Shown piece by piece: positions 1 to 8,744 of a DNA stretch of 64,000 bases. Source of the stretch: Variovorax jilinensis (GTDB lineage Bacteria > Pseudomonadota > Gammaproteobacteria > Burkholderiales > Burkholderiaceae_C); assembly GCF_030316885.1 (NCBI RefSeq), contig NZ_JASZYQ010000002.1, forward strand, positions 628,001-692,000, written 5' to 3'. Position 1 is the stretch's first letter. The number at the start of each line of letters is the position of its first letter. Made by a program: the position numbers and the translations under genes. The notes under the pieces are model-generated. The model was given only the letters and a program-made list of their open reading frames with translations. It had not been told where the DNA came from and did not search any database.

Positions 1-795
1 ACGCATGTTCGAGCCGATGTAGGCCACCGAGAGCACCTCGGCGAAGCCCAGGAACAGGCCGCCCAGCATCGCGCCGCGGATGTCGCCCATGCCGCCCAGG
101 ATGATCACCGCGATGCCCTTGTGCAGCATCGGCTGGCCCATCAGCGGGAACACGGCGTTGGAATACAGGCCGATCAGCACGCCCGCGAGGCCGCCGAGCG
201 CGGCGGCCGCGAACGAGGTCAGGAAGAACAGGCCCTCGACGTTGATGCCGAGCAGGTAGGCGGCCTTGGGCGATTCGGCGATGGCGCGCAGCGCGCGGCC
301 GAGCTGGGTGCGCTTGAGCGCCACCATCAGCACCGCCATCAGCACGAAGGACAACAGGATGATGCCGAGCTCGAGCGCGGTCAGGTGCAGGCCCGCGAGG
401 CTCAGCGAATCGCCCGACACCGCGCCGGCCGGGAAGCGGATGTTCTGCGCGCCGAAGATGCCCTGGATGCCGTTGTTGAGGATGATCGCGACGCCGATGG
501 TGGCGATCATGGGAATCAGGTGGGGTGCATTGCGCGCACGCAGCGGCTTGAGCACCAGGAAGTCGATCAGCAGGCCCAGCAGGCCGCAGAACACGCAGGC
601 GAACAGCAGGCCGGCCCACAGCGGCAGCTCGAAGCGCGCCATGGCCTCGACGGCCGCGTACGCGCCGACCATGAAGACCGCGCCGTGCGAAAGATTGATG
701 ACGCCGAGCACGCCGAAGATGAGCGTGAAGCCGAGCGCGAAGAGCGCATACACGCACCCGAGTGACAGTGCGTTGACGAGTTGCTGTTCAAGCAT
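1..795 (-). CDS. livH: Branched-chain amino-acid ABC transporter permease LivH (3' end outside window)
   Basis: This is one of two inner-membrane permeases of a LIV/HAAT-type ABC importer for branched-chain amino acids or related small molecules. The frame is open from the ATG at 795 to the left edge, giving 265 residues of a family usually near 290-310, so only the C-terminus is missing. It starts MLEQQLVNALSLGCVYAL, followed by the LivH-typical ALGFTLIFGVLGVINLSHG stretch and several hydrophobic segments; the GGMGDIRGAMLGG segment near the edge is typical of the family's permease loop. It lies downstream of the binding-protein gene at 948-2099 on the same strand, so they probably form one operon. 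The substrate cannot be read from sequence. Confidence 0.93.
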   Translation of the reverse strand, partial: MLEQQLVNALSLGCVYALFALGFTLIFGVLGVINLSHGAVFMVGAYAAVEAMARFELPLWAGLLFACVFCGLLGLLIDFLVLKPLRARNAPHLIPMIATIGVAIILNNGIQGIFGAQNIRFPAGAVSGDSLSLAGLHLTALELGIILLSFVLMAVLMVALKRTQLGRALRAIAESPKAAYLLGINVEGLFFLTSFAAAALGGLAGVLIGLYSNAVFPLMGQPMLHKGIAVIILGGMGDIRGAMLGGLFLGFAEVLSVAYIGSNMR

Positions 796-817
796 GAATT
801 TTCCGTTCAGGAAAGAA

Positions 818-847
818 AGCGGGGCCGGCGCTTCGCCGGTCCCCGCT
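818..847 (-). promoter_or_regulatory. Intercistronic GC-rich hairpin
   Basis: Arms at 818-830 and 834-847 pair along 13 bases with one bulged base and a 3-nt loop. A second small hairpin lies at about 862-885. Both sit between the binding-protein gene and livH. There is no T-run, so an intrinsic terminator is unlikely. Such hairpins often stabilise the abundant binding-protein mRNA or reduce read-through; that role is inferred. Confidence 0.5.
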
Positions 848-892
848 GTTCGTGAAACACCGAAGAACCGGCTTTGCCGGGCTTCAGGTGTT

Positions 893-941
893 GCCCCCGG
901 TGAGGGGGTGGGCGGCTACACGAAGTGAGCCAACCTGGGGG
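893..941. repeat. Intergenic GC-rich repeat, copy A
   Basis: The segment begins with a C-run (GCCCCC), carries a core reading GGCTACACGAAGTGAGCC and ends in CTGGGGG, so its ends can pair. The spacer at 48001-48045 has a related layout (GCCCCC, core CGGTACGCGAAGCGATGAGC, GTGGGGGC). This looks like a dispersed REP-like element that lies only between genes. Two copies are too few to define its boundaries. Confidence 0.45.
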
Positions 942-947
942 AGAGCC

Positions 948-2099
948 TTACTTCGCGATCACGAACTCGGAGCCCTTGGTCACGCTGACGATCGGCGTCT
1001 GCTGGGCGTCGTAGCCGGCCGGCTTGCCGGCCTTGTCGGTGGCGCGGCGGAACTGGAACGGGCCGGTGGCGCCGGTGAACTTGGCTTCGGGCAGCGCGTC
1101 GCGCAGTGCGGCGCGGTCCTTCGCCAGGTCGCCGCTGAGCTTGACGTTCTTCAGCGCCTGCGCAGCGATGTACATCGCGTCGTAGGCCTGCGCGGCGAAC
1201 TGGTCCGGCGCGGTCTTGTACTTCTCGGTGTAGGCCTTGATGAACTTCGTGTTCTCGGGCGTGGCGTTGCTGGACGACCAGGGGCTGCCGACGTACAGGT
1301 TGTCGGAGTTGCCCTTGGCGAGCTCGAACACCTTGACCGAGTTCATGCCGTTGCCGCCGATGACCGGCACGTTCAGGCCGAGCTGGCGGGCCTGCACCAT
1401 GATCGGTGCGCCTTCGGCGAGCAGCGCCGACAGCACGATCGCATCGGCGCCGCTGGCCTTGATCTTGGTCAGCTGGGCCTTGAAGTCGACGTCGCCCTTG
1501 GCGAAGGTCTCGGTGGTGGTGACCGGGATCTTCAGGTCTTCGAGGGCCTTCTTGAAGTTGTCGTAGCCGCTCTTGGTGAACACGTCGTCGTTGCCGTAGA
1601 GCACCGCGACCTTCTTGATGCCGGCGTTCTTGACCGCGACCTTGATGGTCTCGGGCAGCACGTCGGCCTCGGTCACCGAGTTGCGGAACACGTAGTCGCC
1701 GATCGAGGTGATGCCGTCGGCGGTGTTCGAGGTGCCGAAGGCCACGGTCTTGGCGGCCTGGGCGATCGGGTCGGCCGCTTGGGCCGAGTTCGACAGGGTC
1801 GGGCCGAAGGTCATCAGGACCTTGTCCTGGAAGATCAGCTTCTTGAAGACGTTGATCGCCTCTTCCTTCTTGCCCTGCTCGTCGGCGACGACCAGCTCGA
1901 TCTTGTCGCCGTTGATGCCGCCGGCGGCATTGATCTCGGAGGCCGCGAGTTCGAAGCCGTTACGGATCGCCACGCCGTACTGCGCGGCACCGCCGGACAG
2001 GGCTTCGGCGACACCGATCTTGAGGTCGGCGGCCTGGGCAGCGATGGCGGCAAAGGCGGCAACGGCCAGCAGGGAGGCCTTGAACGGGAGATGTCTCAT
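948..2099 (-). CDS. Branched-chain amino-acid type ABC transporter substrate-binding protein
   Basis: Periplasmic binding protein of the LivK/HAAT family (type 1 periplasmic-binding fold) that delivers ligand to the LivH permease encoded downstream. I start it at the ATG at 2099 (383 aa) rather than the longer open frame to 2231, because MRHLPFKASLLAVAAFAAIA is a clean Sec signal peptide ending AAQA-A and a purine-rich AAAGAG motif precedes this ATG. The mature part begins LKIGVAEALSGGAAQYG, the usual first strand and ligand-binding loop. DIDFKAQL-like and GGNGMNS segments fit the second lobe. The ligand is probably an amino acid or a small amide, but this is not resolved. Confidence 0.93.
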   Translation of the reverse strand: MRHLPFKASLLAVAAFAAIAAQAADLKIGVAEALSGGAAQYGVAIRNGFELAASEINAAGGINGDKIELVVADEQGKKEEAINVFKKLIFQDKVLMTFGPTLSNSAQAADPIAQAAKTVAFGTSNTADGITSIGDYVFRNSVTEADVLPETIKVAVKNAGIKKVAVLYGNDDVFTKSGYDNFKKALEDLKIPVTTTETFAKGDVDFKAQLTKIKASGADAIVLSALLAEGAPIMVQARQLGLNVPVIGGNGMNSVKVFELAKGNSDNLYVGSPWSSSNATPENTKFIKAYTEKYKTAPDQFAAQAYDAMYIAAQALKNVKLSGDLAKDRAALRDALPEAKFTGATGPFQFRRATDKAGKPAGYDAQQTPIVSVTKGSEFVIAK

Positions 2100-2215
2100 T
2101 GGTTTGCTCTTTCGAGGAAAGGAAAGGAAGGGGGCGGCTATTTTATAAGCTGCGGCTCGGACGCTTCCTACAATCGCTGGTTCATCCTTGCGGGGTTTCC
2201 AGGAGTTTTGTTTCG

Positions 2216-3298
2216 ATGCAGCGTCGTTCACTGATCCGGCGAGGGGGCATGGCGGGCGTGCTGGCCGCTGGCCTCGCGCCGGCCGTGCAGGCCCAGGCGC
2301 TCACGCGCTGGCGGCTGGCGTCCAGTTTCTCCAAGCCGCAGGAGCTGCTTTTCGGTGCCGCCACGGCCTTCGCCAGGCAGGTCGGCGAACTGAGCGGCGG
2401 CCGCTTCCAGATCGAGGTCCACGGTGCCGGTGAGTTGATGTCGGCGCAGGGCGTCTTCGACGGCGTGCAGCGCGGCGCTGTCGAGGCCTGCCACACGACG
2501 GGAGCCTTCGCGCCCGACGCCAACGCCGCCTTCGCACTCGGCGCCGCCATTCCGTTCGGCATGAATGCCCGCCAGCTCTCGGCCTGGATGAGCGCGGGCA
2601 ACGGCCAGAAGCTGGTGCGGGAGTTCCATGCCGACTTCGGTGCCGTCAGCTTCGCCTGTGGCATCGCGGGCGCGCAGCGTCTCGGCTGGTTCGTGCGCGA
2701 GATCCGCAGCCTGCAGGACTTCAAGGGCCTCAGGCTGCGCGTCGACGGCCTTGCCGGCCGCGCCATGGCGCGCTTCGGCGCTCTGCCCCAGGGACCGGCC
2801 AGCGGCGTCGACGTCCGCGATGCGCTCGCACGCGGCGCCATCGGCGCGGCCGAAGGCCTGAGCCCGTGGGACGACCAGCGCAGCGGCATGCCCAAGGTGG
2901 CGCGCATCTGCCACTACCCGGGCTGGTGGTCGGGCGCGACGCAGCTCGATCTGCTGGTCAACCAGAAGGCCTTCGACGCGCTGAGCGTCGAGAACAAGGC
3001 CATCGTGCAGATCGCCAGCGCGGCGGTGCAGGTGCAGTTGCTGGCCAGCTACGACGCACGCAATCCCGCTGCGCTGCGCCAGCTGACTGCCGCGGGCGCG
3101 CAGTTCAAGCCGTTCCCGAAGCCGGTGCTGGATGCGCTGTTCAAGGAATCGATGGCGCTCAGCCTCGACTTGGACCGCAGCAATCCGGCATGGAAGAAGC
3201 TGCACCAGGACTACCGTGCCTTCCAGCAGGCCAGCCTGCGCACGGACCGCGTCACCGAGGCTGCATTCGACAGCTTCCTGCAGTCCGCAAGGCTCTGA
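2216..3298 (+). CDS. TRAP transporter substrate-binding protein, DctP family (orphan)
   Basis: Periplasmic binding protein of the DctP family, 360 aa from the ATG at 2216, which follows an AGGAG motif at about 2200. The N-terminus has a twin-arginine-like MQRRSLIRRGG followed by a hydrophobic stretch and an AQA cleavage site, so export may be by Tat. The body shows DctP hallmarks: WRLASSFSKPQELLFG at the start, a GGRFQIEVHGAGEL strand and a SLQDFKGLRLRVDG motif. No DctQ or DctM permease gene is adjacent; the complete TRAP set at 46.1-49.0 kb has its own binding protein. It therefore either shares a distant permease or acts as a sensor. The ligand is unknown. Confidence 0.88.
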   Translation: MQRRSLIRRGGMAGVLAAGLAPAVQAQALTRWRLASSFSKPQELLFGAATAFARQVGELSGGRFQIEVHGAGELMSAQGVFDGVQRGAVEACHTTGAFAPDANAAFALGAAIPFGMNARQLSAWMSAGNGQKLVREFHADFGAVSFACGIAGAQRLGWFVREIRSLQDFKGLRLRVDGLAGRAMARFGALPQGPASGVDVRDALARGAIGAAEGLSPWDDQRSGMPKVARICHYPGWWSGATQLDLLVNQKAFDALSVENKAIVQIASAAVQVQLLASYDARNPAALRQLTAAGAQFKPFPKPVLDALFKESMALSLDLDRSNPAWKKLHQDYRAFQQASLRTDRVTEAAFDSFLQSARL

Positions 3299-4566
3299 TG
3301 CCGCTCCGTTCGCCAGGCCTGCCGCACTCGATCGATTCGCCCGACATGCGGCGCGCCGGCCGCGAGCTGCTTTCGCTGGCGTTGATCGACGCCCGCAACC
3401 ACACGCTGCACCTGCTGTCGCTCTACCAGCAGGCGATGGGCAACGACACGCTCGCGGTGCCGGCCACCGAGGGCCTGGACCCGCCGGTCTGGCTCGCGGG
3501 ACACATCGGCTGGTTTGCCGAATGGTGGATCGCACGCAACACGCAGCGCGCCTTCGGCGTCGACTGCCCCGTGCGGCCCACGCGCCTGGCCGCCATCGAG
3601 CCGCAGGCCGACGACTGGTGGAACCCGACGCAGCGGCCCGCCGCCGAGCGCGCGGCCGCCGGCCTGCCAGACCTTGCGCAGACCAAGGCCTACCTGCTCG
3701 ACACGCTCGAGAGCACGCTCGAACTGCTGGAGCATGCGGCCGAGACCGATGCCGGGCTCTACTTCTATCGGCTGGCGCTGCTGCACGAGGACCTGCGTGG
3801 CGAGCAGCTGCTCGTGATGGCGCAGACGCTCGGGCTCGCGCTCTCGGTCGAGCTGCCGCCGGCCTCGGTGGTGCGGCCGCCGTTGCTGGTGCCGGCCACG
3901 GCCTGGGAGCTCGGGCTCCCCGATGCCGGCTTCGCATTCGCGCAAGAGAGCGGCAGCGAGCACACCGACGTGCCGGAATTCGAGATCGACGCCCAGCCCG
4001 TGACCTGGAGCCAGTACGTCGAATTCGTCGACGACGGCGGCTACGACCGGACCGAGCTGTGGCGGCCGGAGGGCCTTGCCTGGCTGGCGCGCCAGTCCGA
4101 AGGGCGACGCGGCCCGCGCCATGTCGAGCAGATCGGCGCCGCGCGCCACGGCACCGGCGGCTCGGTGCTGCAGCAGCAGTTCGGCCGCACCGTGCGAGCG
4201 GCCGGCAACCGGAGCGCGGTGCACGTGAGCTGGTGGGAAGCCGATGCGTGGGCCCGCTGGGCCGGACGCCGCGTGGCGACCGAGGTCGAATGGGAGATCG
4301 CGGCCCATACGGTCGCGCGGCGCGGCTTCCGATGGGCCGACGTGCACGAATGGACCGCCGGCACGCTGCAACCCTGGTCCGGCTTTCGTGTCGATCCCTG
4401 GAGCCAGGGCGGCGAATTCGATCCGGTGCCAGCCTTCGGCCAGGCCCGCGTCCTGCGCGGAGCCTCGTTCGCGACCCGGGCGCGGCTGCGTTCGATGAAA
4501 CGGCGCGGCTTCGCGCTGCCCGATCGCGACGACGGCTTCTTCGGCTTTCGCACCTGCGCCCTCTGA
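3298..4566 (+). CDS. EgtB/SenA-like nonheme iron protein (DinB_2 + FGE-sulfatase domains), altered iron motif
   Basis: A 422-residue protein in the family of ergothioneine synthase EgtB and selenoneine synthase SenA. It has an N-terminal DinB-like four-helix domain (about residues 15-190) and a C-terminal formylglycine-generating-enzyme-like domain (about 220-422, with WSQYVEFVDDGGY, HVSWWEADAWARWAG and VLRGASFATRARL). EgtB holds iron with one His in the first helix and an HX3HXE motif. The first His is present (GHIGWFAEWW), but the second motif reads HEDLRGE, with Arg where the last His ligand should be. The start ATG shares one base with the preceding stop (TGATG), so the two are co-transcribed. 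No EgtD, SenB or SenC gene is adjacent, so the substrate is open. Confidence 0.8.
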   Translation: MPLRSPGLPHSIDSPDMRRAGRELLSLALIDARNHTLHLLSLYQQAMGNDTLAVPATEGLDPPVWLAGHIGWFAEWWIARNTQRAFGVDCPVRPTRLAAIEPQADDWWNPTQRPAAERAAAGLPDLAQTKAYLLDTLESTLELLEHAAETDAGLYFYRLALLHEDLRGEQLLVMAQTLGLALSVELPPASVVRPPLLVPATAWELGLPDAGFAFAQESGSEHTDVPEFEIDAQPVTWSQYVEFVDDGGYDRTELWRPEGLAWLARQSEGRRGPRHVEQIGAARHGTGGSVLQQQFGRTVRAAGNRSAVHVSWWEADAWARWAGRRVATEVEWEIAAHTVARRGFRWADVHEWTAGTLQPWSGFRVDPWSQGGEFDPVPAFGQARVLRGASFATRARLRSMKRRGFALPDRDDGFFGFRTCAL

Positions 4567-4667
4567 GGCGCTTGACCTCCGGGGTCATCGACCCGCGGCG
4601 TTCGCGCGGCGACCATTCCTTCACCCCGCGACGTTGCGGGTGCATCCCAACGAAAGGAACTGCCACC

Positions 4668-5045
4668 ATGAACACCGCCCATCCCGATGCCGCCAGCCTC
4701 GCCGCGCACTACATTGCCGTCTGGAACGAGACCGATGCCGCGCGCCGGAACGCCCTGCTCGAAAGCCACTGGACCGAGGACGCACGCTACGTCGACCCGG
4801 TCATGCAGGGCAGCGGCCGGGCCCAGATCAGCGCCCTGGTCGGCGGCGTGCATCAGCGCTATCCGGGCTTCCGATTCGCACTCAAGGGAAGCCCCGACGC
4901 GCACGGCGACCAGCTGCGTTTCTCGTGGACGCTCGGCCCCAGCGGTGCCGAGGACCTGATCGAAGGCACGGATTTCGTGCGCCTCGAAGGCGGCCGGCTG
5001 CAGTCGGTCACGGGTTTCCTGGACAAGGTGCCTGCGGGGGCCTGA
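4668..5045 (+). CDS. SnoaL-like / nuclear transport factor 2 family protein
   Basis: A 125-residue protein with the NTF2-like cone fold of SnoaL-type polyketide cyclases and steroid isomerases. Visible landmarks are HYIAVWNETDAARRNALL in the first helix, HWTEDARYVDPVMQGSGR in the first strand and loop, and YPGFRFAL plus LRFSWTLGP in the later strands. The ATG at 4668 follows a GAAAGGAAC ribosome site. A 101-bp spacer after the EgtB-like gene contains small hairpins without T-runs. The fold is clear; whether this copy is an enzyme, and on what, cannot be read from sequence. Confidence 0.82.
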   Translation: MNTAHPDAASLAAHYIAVWNETDAARRNALLESHWTEDARYVDPVMQGSGRAQISALVGGVHQRYPGFRFALKGSPDAHGDQLRFSWTLGPSGAEDLIEGTDFVRLEGGRLQSVTGFLDKVPAGA

Positions 5046-5085
5046 CGCGCCCCGGGCGCGCGGGTGCAGCCTGCACAATCCGTGC

Positions 5086-5859
5086 ATGGCTTCTCCCCGT
5101 TTCGGCGACGCGCTCGGCCATGGCACGAGCGACAAGCGCATCGACATCCTGCGCGGCATCGGCCGCACCGGCAGCATCTCGCAGGCCGCACGCGATGCCG
5201 GCGTGAGCTACAAGGCCGCCTGGCAGGCCGTCGCGACGCTCACCAACCTGGCCGGCGTGCCGCTGGTCGCGCGCGCGGTCGGCGGCGCCGGCGGCGGCGG
5301 CGCGACGCTCACCGCGCATGGCGAGCATCTGCTCGAGCTCGCCGACGCACTGGCCGACGCGCGCCGCACGGTGCAGTCGCGCGCCGGGCCAGCGGCCGGC
5401 CTGGCCGGCGCCGGCGACGCCGCGGCGCGGCTGTCGATCCGCACCAGCATGCGCAACCAGTTGCCGGCCACGGTGGCGGCGGTCAGCGTCACCGGGCGCA
5501 TCGTTCGGATCGGGCTGCGGCTGGGAGAGTCGACGCAGATCTCTGCCCGCATCACGCTGGAAAGCGCCGAGCTGCTCGGGCTCGAGGAGGGCATGGGCGC
5601 GATCGCGCTGTGCAAGGCCACGGCGGTGCGCATCGCGCGCGTGGACGGCACGGCGCGTGGCGGTCGGCGCCAGGGCAATCGGCTCGAGGGCGTGGTGGCC
5701 AGCGCCACGCGCGGCGCCGACGGTGACGAGGTCGTCGTCGTGCTCGAAGGCGGCCTTCAGCTGGTTGGCTTCGCGGCCAGCGGCAGTGGCCTGCGCACGC
5801 GCCAGCGCGTATGCGCGAGCGTCGACGAGGCCGCCGTGGTGGTGGCGCTGCCTGGCTGA
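5086..5859 (+). CDS. modE: ModE-family molybdate-responsive transcriptional regulator
   Basis: A 257-residue DNA-binding regulator that, in characterised relatives, represses molybdate uptake and adjusts molybdoenzyme genes when molybdate is bound. The N-terminal winged helix reads DILRGIGRTGSISQAARDAG followed by SYKAAWQAV, the ModE/LysR-like helix-turn-helix. After a low-complexity linker, two TOBE/Mop-like segments follow (about residues 122-190 and 195-257), the first with the typical SMRNQLPATVAAV strand. A molybdenum hydroxylase operon begins 3 kb downstream, so control of that operon is plausible. No modABC genes are in the window. It could act as an activator or a repressor. Confidence 0.9.
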   Translation: MASPRFGDALGHGTSDKRIDILRGIGRTGSISQAARDAGVSYKAAWQAVATLTNLAGVPLVARAVGGAGGGGATLTAHGEHLLELADALADARRTVQSRAGPAAGLAGAGDAAARLSIRTSMRNQLPATVAAVSVTGRIVRIGLRLGESTQISARITLESAELLGLEEGMGAIALCKATAVRIARVDGTARGGRRQGNRLEGVVASATRGADGDEVVVVLEGGLQLVGFAASGSGLRTRQRVCASVDEAAVVVALPG

Positions 5860-5910
5860 AAGGCTTCGTCGGGCAAGGTCCGATGCCGCCTCGACTCCCG
5901 GCGGGCCCTT

Positions 5911-6231
5911 TCAGGCTGCGAGACGGACGAGTTGCTCGCCGATCTGGGCGGCACTGGCCGGCCGCACGACCCGGCCGATCTCCTGGCCGTCGCGCATGAA
6001 GACCAGCGTGGGCCACAGCCGGACCTGGAACGAACGTCCCAGCGGCCGGCCACTGCCGTCCTCGATTTTCAGGTGACGCAGGCCGGGTGCCTGCGCGAGC
6101 GCCTCGGCGATCAGCGGTTGCGCGGCCTTGCAGAAGCCGCACCAGTCGGTGCCGAACTCGACCAGCGTGGCGCCGGCCAGGGCATCGACTTCGGCGCGCG
6201 ACGGCGCCTCGGTGGAATAGCTGGATGTCAT
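5911..6231 (-). CDS. Thioredoxin-family protein with WCGFC active site
   Basis: A 106-residue single-domain thioredoxin-fold protein. The active site is EFGTDWCGFCKAAQPLI, i.e. CGFC in place of the usual CGPC, followed by the cis-Pro segment VRLWPTLVFM. There is no signal peptide, so it is probably cytoplasmic. The ATG at 6231 gives the standard thioredoxin length. It is convergent with modE and downstream of the LivK-type binding-protein gene on the same strand, 74 bp away. A dithiol reductant role is likely; the partner is unknown. Confidence 0.88.
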   Translation of the reverse strand: MTSSYSTEAPSRAEVDALAGATLVEFGTDWCGFCKAAQPLIAEALAQAPGLRHLKIEDGSGRPLGRSFQVRLWPTLVFMRDGQEIGRVVRPASAAQIGEQLVRLAA

Positions 6232-6305
6232 GCGGGCATTCTGCGCGAGGCGCGCGATGGGCGCTGGCATGCCTTCGCGACCCCCGGACGTCGTGTGAGC
6301 AGGCC

Positions 6306-7481
6306 TTAGCTCAACAGCCTTCCGGTGGAGCTCATCACGGCCACGTCGACGAACTGGTTGCCTTCCCGGTTGCCACGGCCGAAGCTGATCTTGACGCCGC
6401 CCAGGTCGAAGGCCTCGATGTGCTCGAGACCCGCGATCACGCCCGCGCGCGTCGGCGACGGGCCGGCGCGGCGCAGTCCTTCGGCCAGCACGGCGGCGTC
6501 CATGTAGCCCTCGAGACTGGGCAGCGAGAAGTTCTTGTTCCCGCTGGCCAGCATGTCGGCCTGGTAGCGGCGCACGATCTCGTACTTGGTCGCGAAGGGC
6601 GAGGGCACGACGATCGCGAAGCCCAGTCCGTGGGCGAGCTCGCCCATCGCGCCGAGCGAGCCGGCCGTGATGGACAGGCCGTAGGCGCTGCTCTTGCCGC
6701 CGGCCTTGCGCAAGGCCTTCACGAAGGCCGGTGCAGTGCCGGCCAGGCCGATGATGACGATCTGCGGCGCGGCCTTGGCGATCTGCTCGGCGGCCGGCTC
6801 GACCTCCATGCTGGTCGTGCCGGGCGTGCTCGCGATCACGGCGGGCTCGAGCTTGGCCTTGGCCAGCGCGGCCTTGAAGCCCGCCAGCAGCGACTGTCCG
6901 AGCGGGTCGTTCGAGTACACGATGCCGATGCGCGTCTGGCCCAGCACGGCGGCGGTGGCGATCAGGCGATCGATCTCCTGGTCGTAGTTGGCGCGCACCC
7001 AGAAGGTGTTGGGCGCGGCCTTCTTGCGCAGCGAGACGGTGCCGGTGTTCGGGCCCACCACGGCCATGCCGGGCACCGCGTCGCTGACCTCCGAAGTCTG
7101 GCGCGTGCCGAGCGGGTGGATCATCGCGAGCACCGAGCCGTCGGCGGCGAACGCCTGGGCATTGGCCTTGGCGATGTCGGGCTTGAACTGGTCGTCGGCC
7201 ATGACCAGCTCGACCTTGGTGCCGTTGATGCCGCCGGCCTTGTTCAGGGCGGCGAAGTAGGCGCTCGAGCCCGTGAACAGTCCGGTTCCGTTGGCCTTTT
7301 CGACGCTGCTGTTGTCGAAGGTGGCGCCGATGCGGATGGTGCGCGCCTGTGCGAAGGCAGGCAGGCCCAGGCCTGCAGCGGCACCGGCACCGGCCACCAT
7401 GGCCAGGCCGTGGATCAGCTGGCGCCGATTGGGCGCAGCAGACGACAAGAGGGCAGGGGCCTGGGAATCGCGCATGGTCAA
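6306..7481 (-). CDS. LivK-type ABC transporter substrate-binding protein with Tat-like signal
   Basis: A 391-residue periplasmic binding protein of the HAAT/LivK family. The N-terminus (NRRQLIHGLAMVAGAGAAAG, then PAFAQA) is a twin-arginine-like export signal. The mature part begins TIRIGATFDNSSVEKANG, and GIVYSNDPLGQSLLAGFKAA is the usual first strand of lobe 2. No permease or ATPase genes are adjacent, so this is another orphan binding protein. The ATG at 7481 or the one at 7475 could be used. The ligand is unknown; this subfamily is broad and includes amide- and aromatic-acid binders. Confidence 0.87.
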   Translation of the reverse strand: MTMRDSQAPALLSSAAPNRRQLIHGLAMVAGAGAAAGLGLPAFAQARTIRIGATFDNSSVEKANGTGLFTGSSAYFAALNKAGGINGTKVELVMADDQFKPDIAKANAQAFAADGSVLAMIHPLGTRQTSEVSDAVPGMAVVGPNTGTVSLRKKAAPNTFWVRANYDQEIDRLIATAAVLGQTRIGIVYSNDPLGQSLLAGFKAALAKAKLEPAVIASTPGTTSMEVEPAAEQIAKAAPQIVIIGLAGTAPAFVKALRKAGGKSSAYGLSITAGSLGAMGELAHGLGFAIVVPSPFATKYEIVRRYQADMLASGNKNFSLPSLEGYMDAAVLAEGLRRAGPSPTRAGVIAGLEHIEAFDLGGVKISFGRGNREGNQFVDVAVMSSTGRLLS

Positions 7482-7559
7482 CGTCCGGTCGAGCCCCCGG
7501 GCTTCGCACGGCGGGCGGGTTTTAACAGGTGTTTACATTAGCAACAATTTGTAATTTTG

Positions 7560-8693
7560 TCACGCGCGTAGACCCCTACCCAGCTTGCGATAGACCGTGG
7601 CGCGGCTGATTCCCAGCGCACGCGCCGCTTCGGCGACGTTGCCGCGCGCGTCGTCCACGGCCTTGCGGATCAGCGCGGTCTCGACATCGCGCAGGCGCGG
7701 CGGCAGCGCCGTCCCGCCCGCGACGGGCCCCGGTGAGGAGCGGCTTGCCAGGCGCGGCCGCGCCTGCACGCGCAGCCCCGACCACAGCGGCACCTCGAGC
7801 AGCGCCTCGCCGCGTCGCGCGGCATCGAAAAGCATTTGCGTCGGCAGCGCGAAGAGGTCGTTGCAGTGCAGGGCAGGGCGTCCGCCCAGCGGCTGGTGCA
7901 GCATGTGGCGCGCGGCGGCGTTGGCGCCGCTCACCAGGCCCTCGGCGTCGATGCACAACAGGCCCTCCGCGTCGCCGCCCGCGGCGCTGCCGGGCCAGGC
8001 GATCTGCAGCAGCAGCGCGCACGGGTGTCCCAAGACCAGCGCGTTCTCGATGCTGCGCGCCGAGGCGGCGGCCAGGTGGCGCAGTTCAGGGCGCTCCGTG
8101 ACCTGCACGCCGGTCAGGTCCAGCATGCCGATGCAGTCGCCCCCCGGACCGAACAGCGGCGCGCCGGCACAGCTATAGATGCTGGTGTCGTCGAAGAAAT
8201 GCTCGCCGCGGTGGAGCCAGACCGATTCGCGTTCGGCCAGCGCGGCGCCGATCGCGGTGGTGCCGACCGCGCGCTCCGACAGGTCGACGCCGATGCGTGC
8301 GATGTCCCTTGCATGCCGCGCCGCCGGATCGCTGCCCGCGGGCAGCGCGCCCACGTCGACCACGATGCCGTCGGCATCGGTGAGGATCGCGAAATAGCGG
8401 GTGTCGGCGATGGCGCGCGAGAGCCGGTCGAGCACCGGCCGGGCCGCAACCTGAAGCGCGTGATGGCGGTCGACGACGCGACGTGCGGCCTCGGCCGATA
8501 CCGGGTCGAAGCTCACGCGCTGCTGCGGCTGGTGGCCGGCTGCCAGGCAGCGTTGCCAGGAGCGCAACAGCCAGGGCTCGATGCGTGGTGTGGCCGGATC
8601 GACTGCCCGCTCGCCGTCGATCCATTGGCGGCGTGCCTTCGCGATGGCGAGCGAGCGCTCGGGCGGTGCGGCCGCGGCCGTGGAGAGAGTCAT
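7560..8693 (-). CDS. AcoR-like GAF-Fis regulator lacking the AAA+ sigma-54 domain
   Basis: A 377-residue transcription factor. It starts like sigma-54-dependent AcoR-type activators ([20 protein letters not shown], then a GAF-like sensor ending [13 protein letters not shown]), continues into a PAS-like segment (about residues 240-300), and goes directly to a Fis-type helix-turn-helix ([18 protein letters not shown]) at the C-terminus. No Walker A, no GAFTGA loop and no other AAA+ motif lies between, so it cannot act as a normal sigma-54 activator. It is divergent from the coxSLM operon, separated by 182 bp, and is the obvious candidate regulator. Its ligand is unknown. Confidence 0.87.
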   Translation of the reverse strand: MTLSTAAAAPPERSLAIAKARRQWIDGERAVDPATPRIEPWLLRSWQRCLAAGHQPQQRVSFDPVSAEAARRVVDRHHALQVAARPVLDRLSRAIADTRYFAILTDADGIVVDVGALPAGSDPAARHARDIARIGVDLSERAVGTTAIGAALAERESVWLHRGEHFFDDTSIYSCAGAPLFGPGGDCIGMLDLTGVQVTERPELRHLAAASARSIENALVLGHPCALLLQIAWPGSAAGGDAEGLLCIDAEGLVSGANAAARHMLHQPLGGRPALHCNDLFALPTQMLFDAARRGEALLEVPLWSGLRVQARPRLASRSSPGPVAGGTALPPRLRDVETALIRKAVDDARGNVAEAARALGISRATVYRKLGRGLRA

Positions 8694-8726
8694 CGTGTGG
8701 TCGTGCCTCGAGGGCGGCGCCTTGTC

Positions 8727-8744
8727 GTTCGGGGCCTGCCGAAC
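8727..8744. promoter_or_regulatory. Dyad in the regulator/coxS divergent spacer
   Basis: The spacer between the AcoR-like gene (start 8693) and coxS (start 8876) contains GTTCGG, six bases, CCGAAC, a perfect 6-bp inverted repeat. Its position just outside the regulator's start codon fits an operator. I found no convincing sigma-54 -24/-12 pair upstream of coxS. Confidence 0.4.

Noticed and set aside
2228-4675. 815-codon open frame on the minus strand
   Set aside because: Arg/Ala/Pro-rich shadow of the DctP- and EgtB-like genes.
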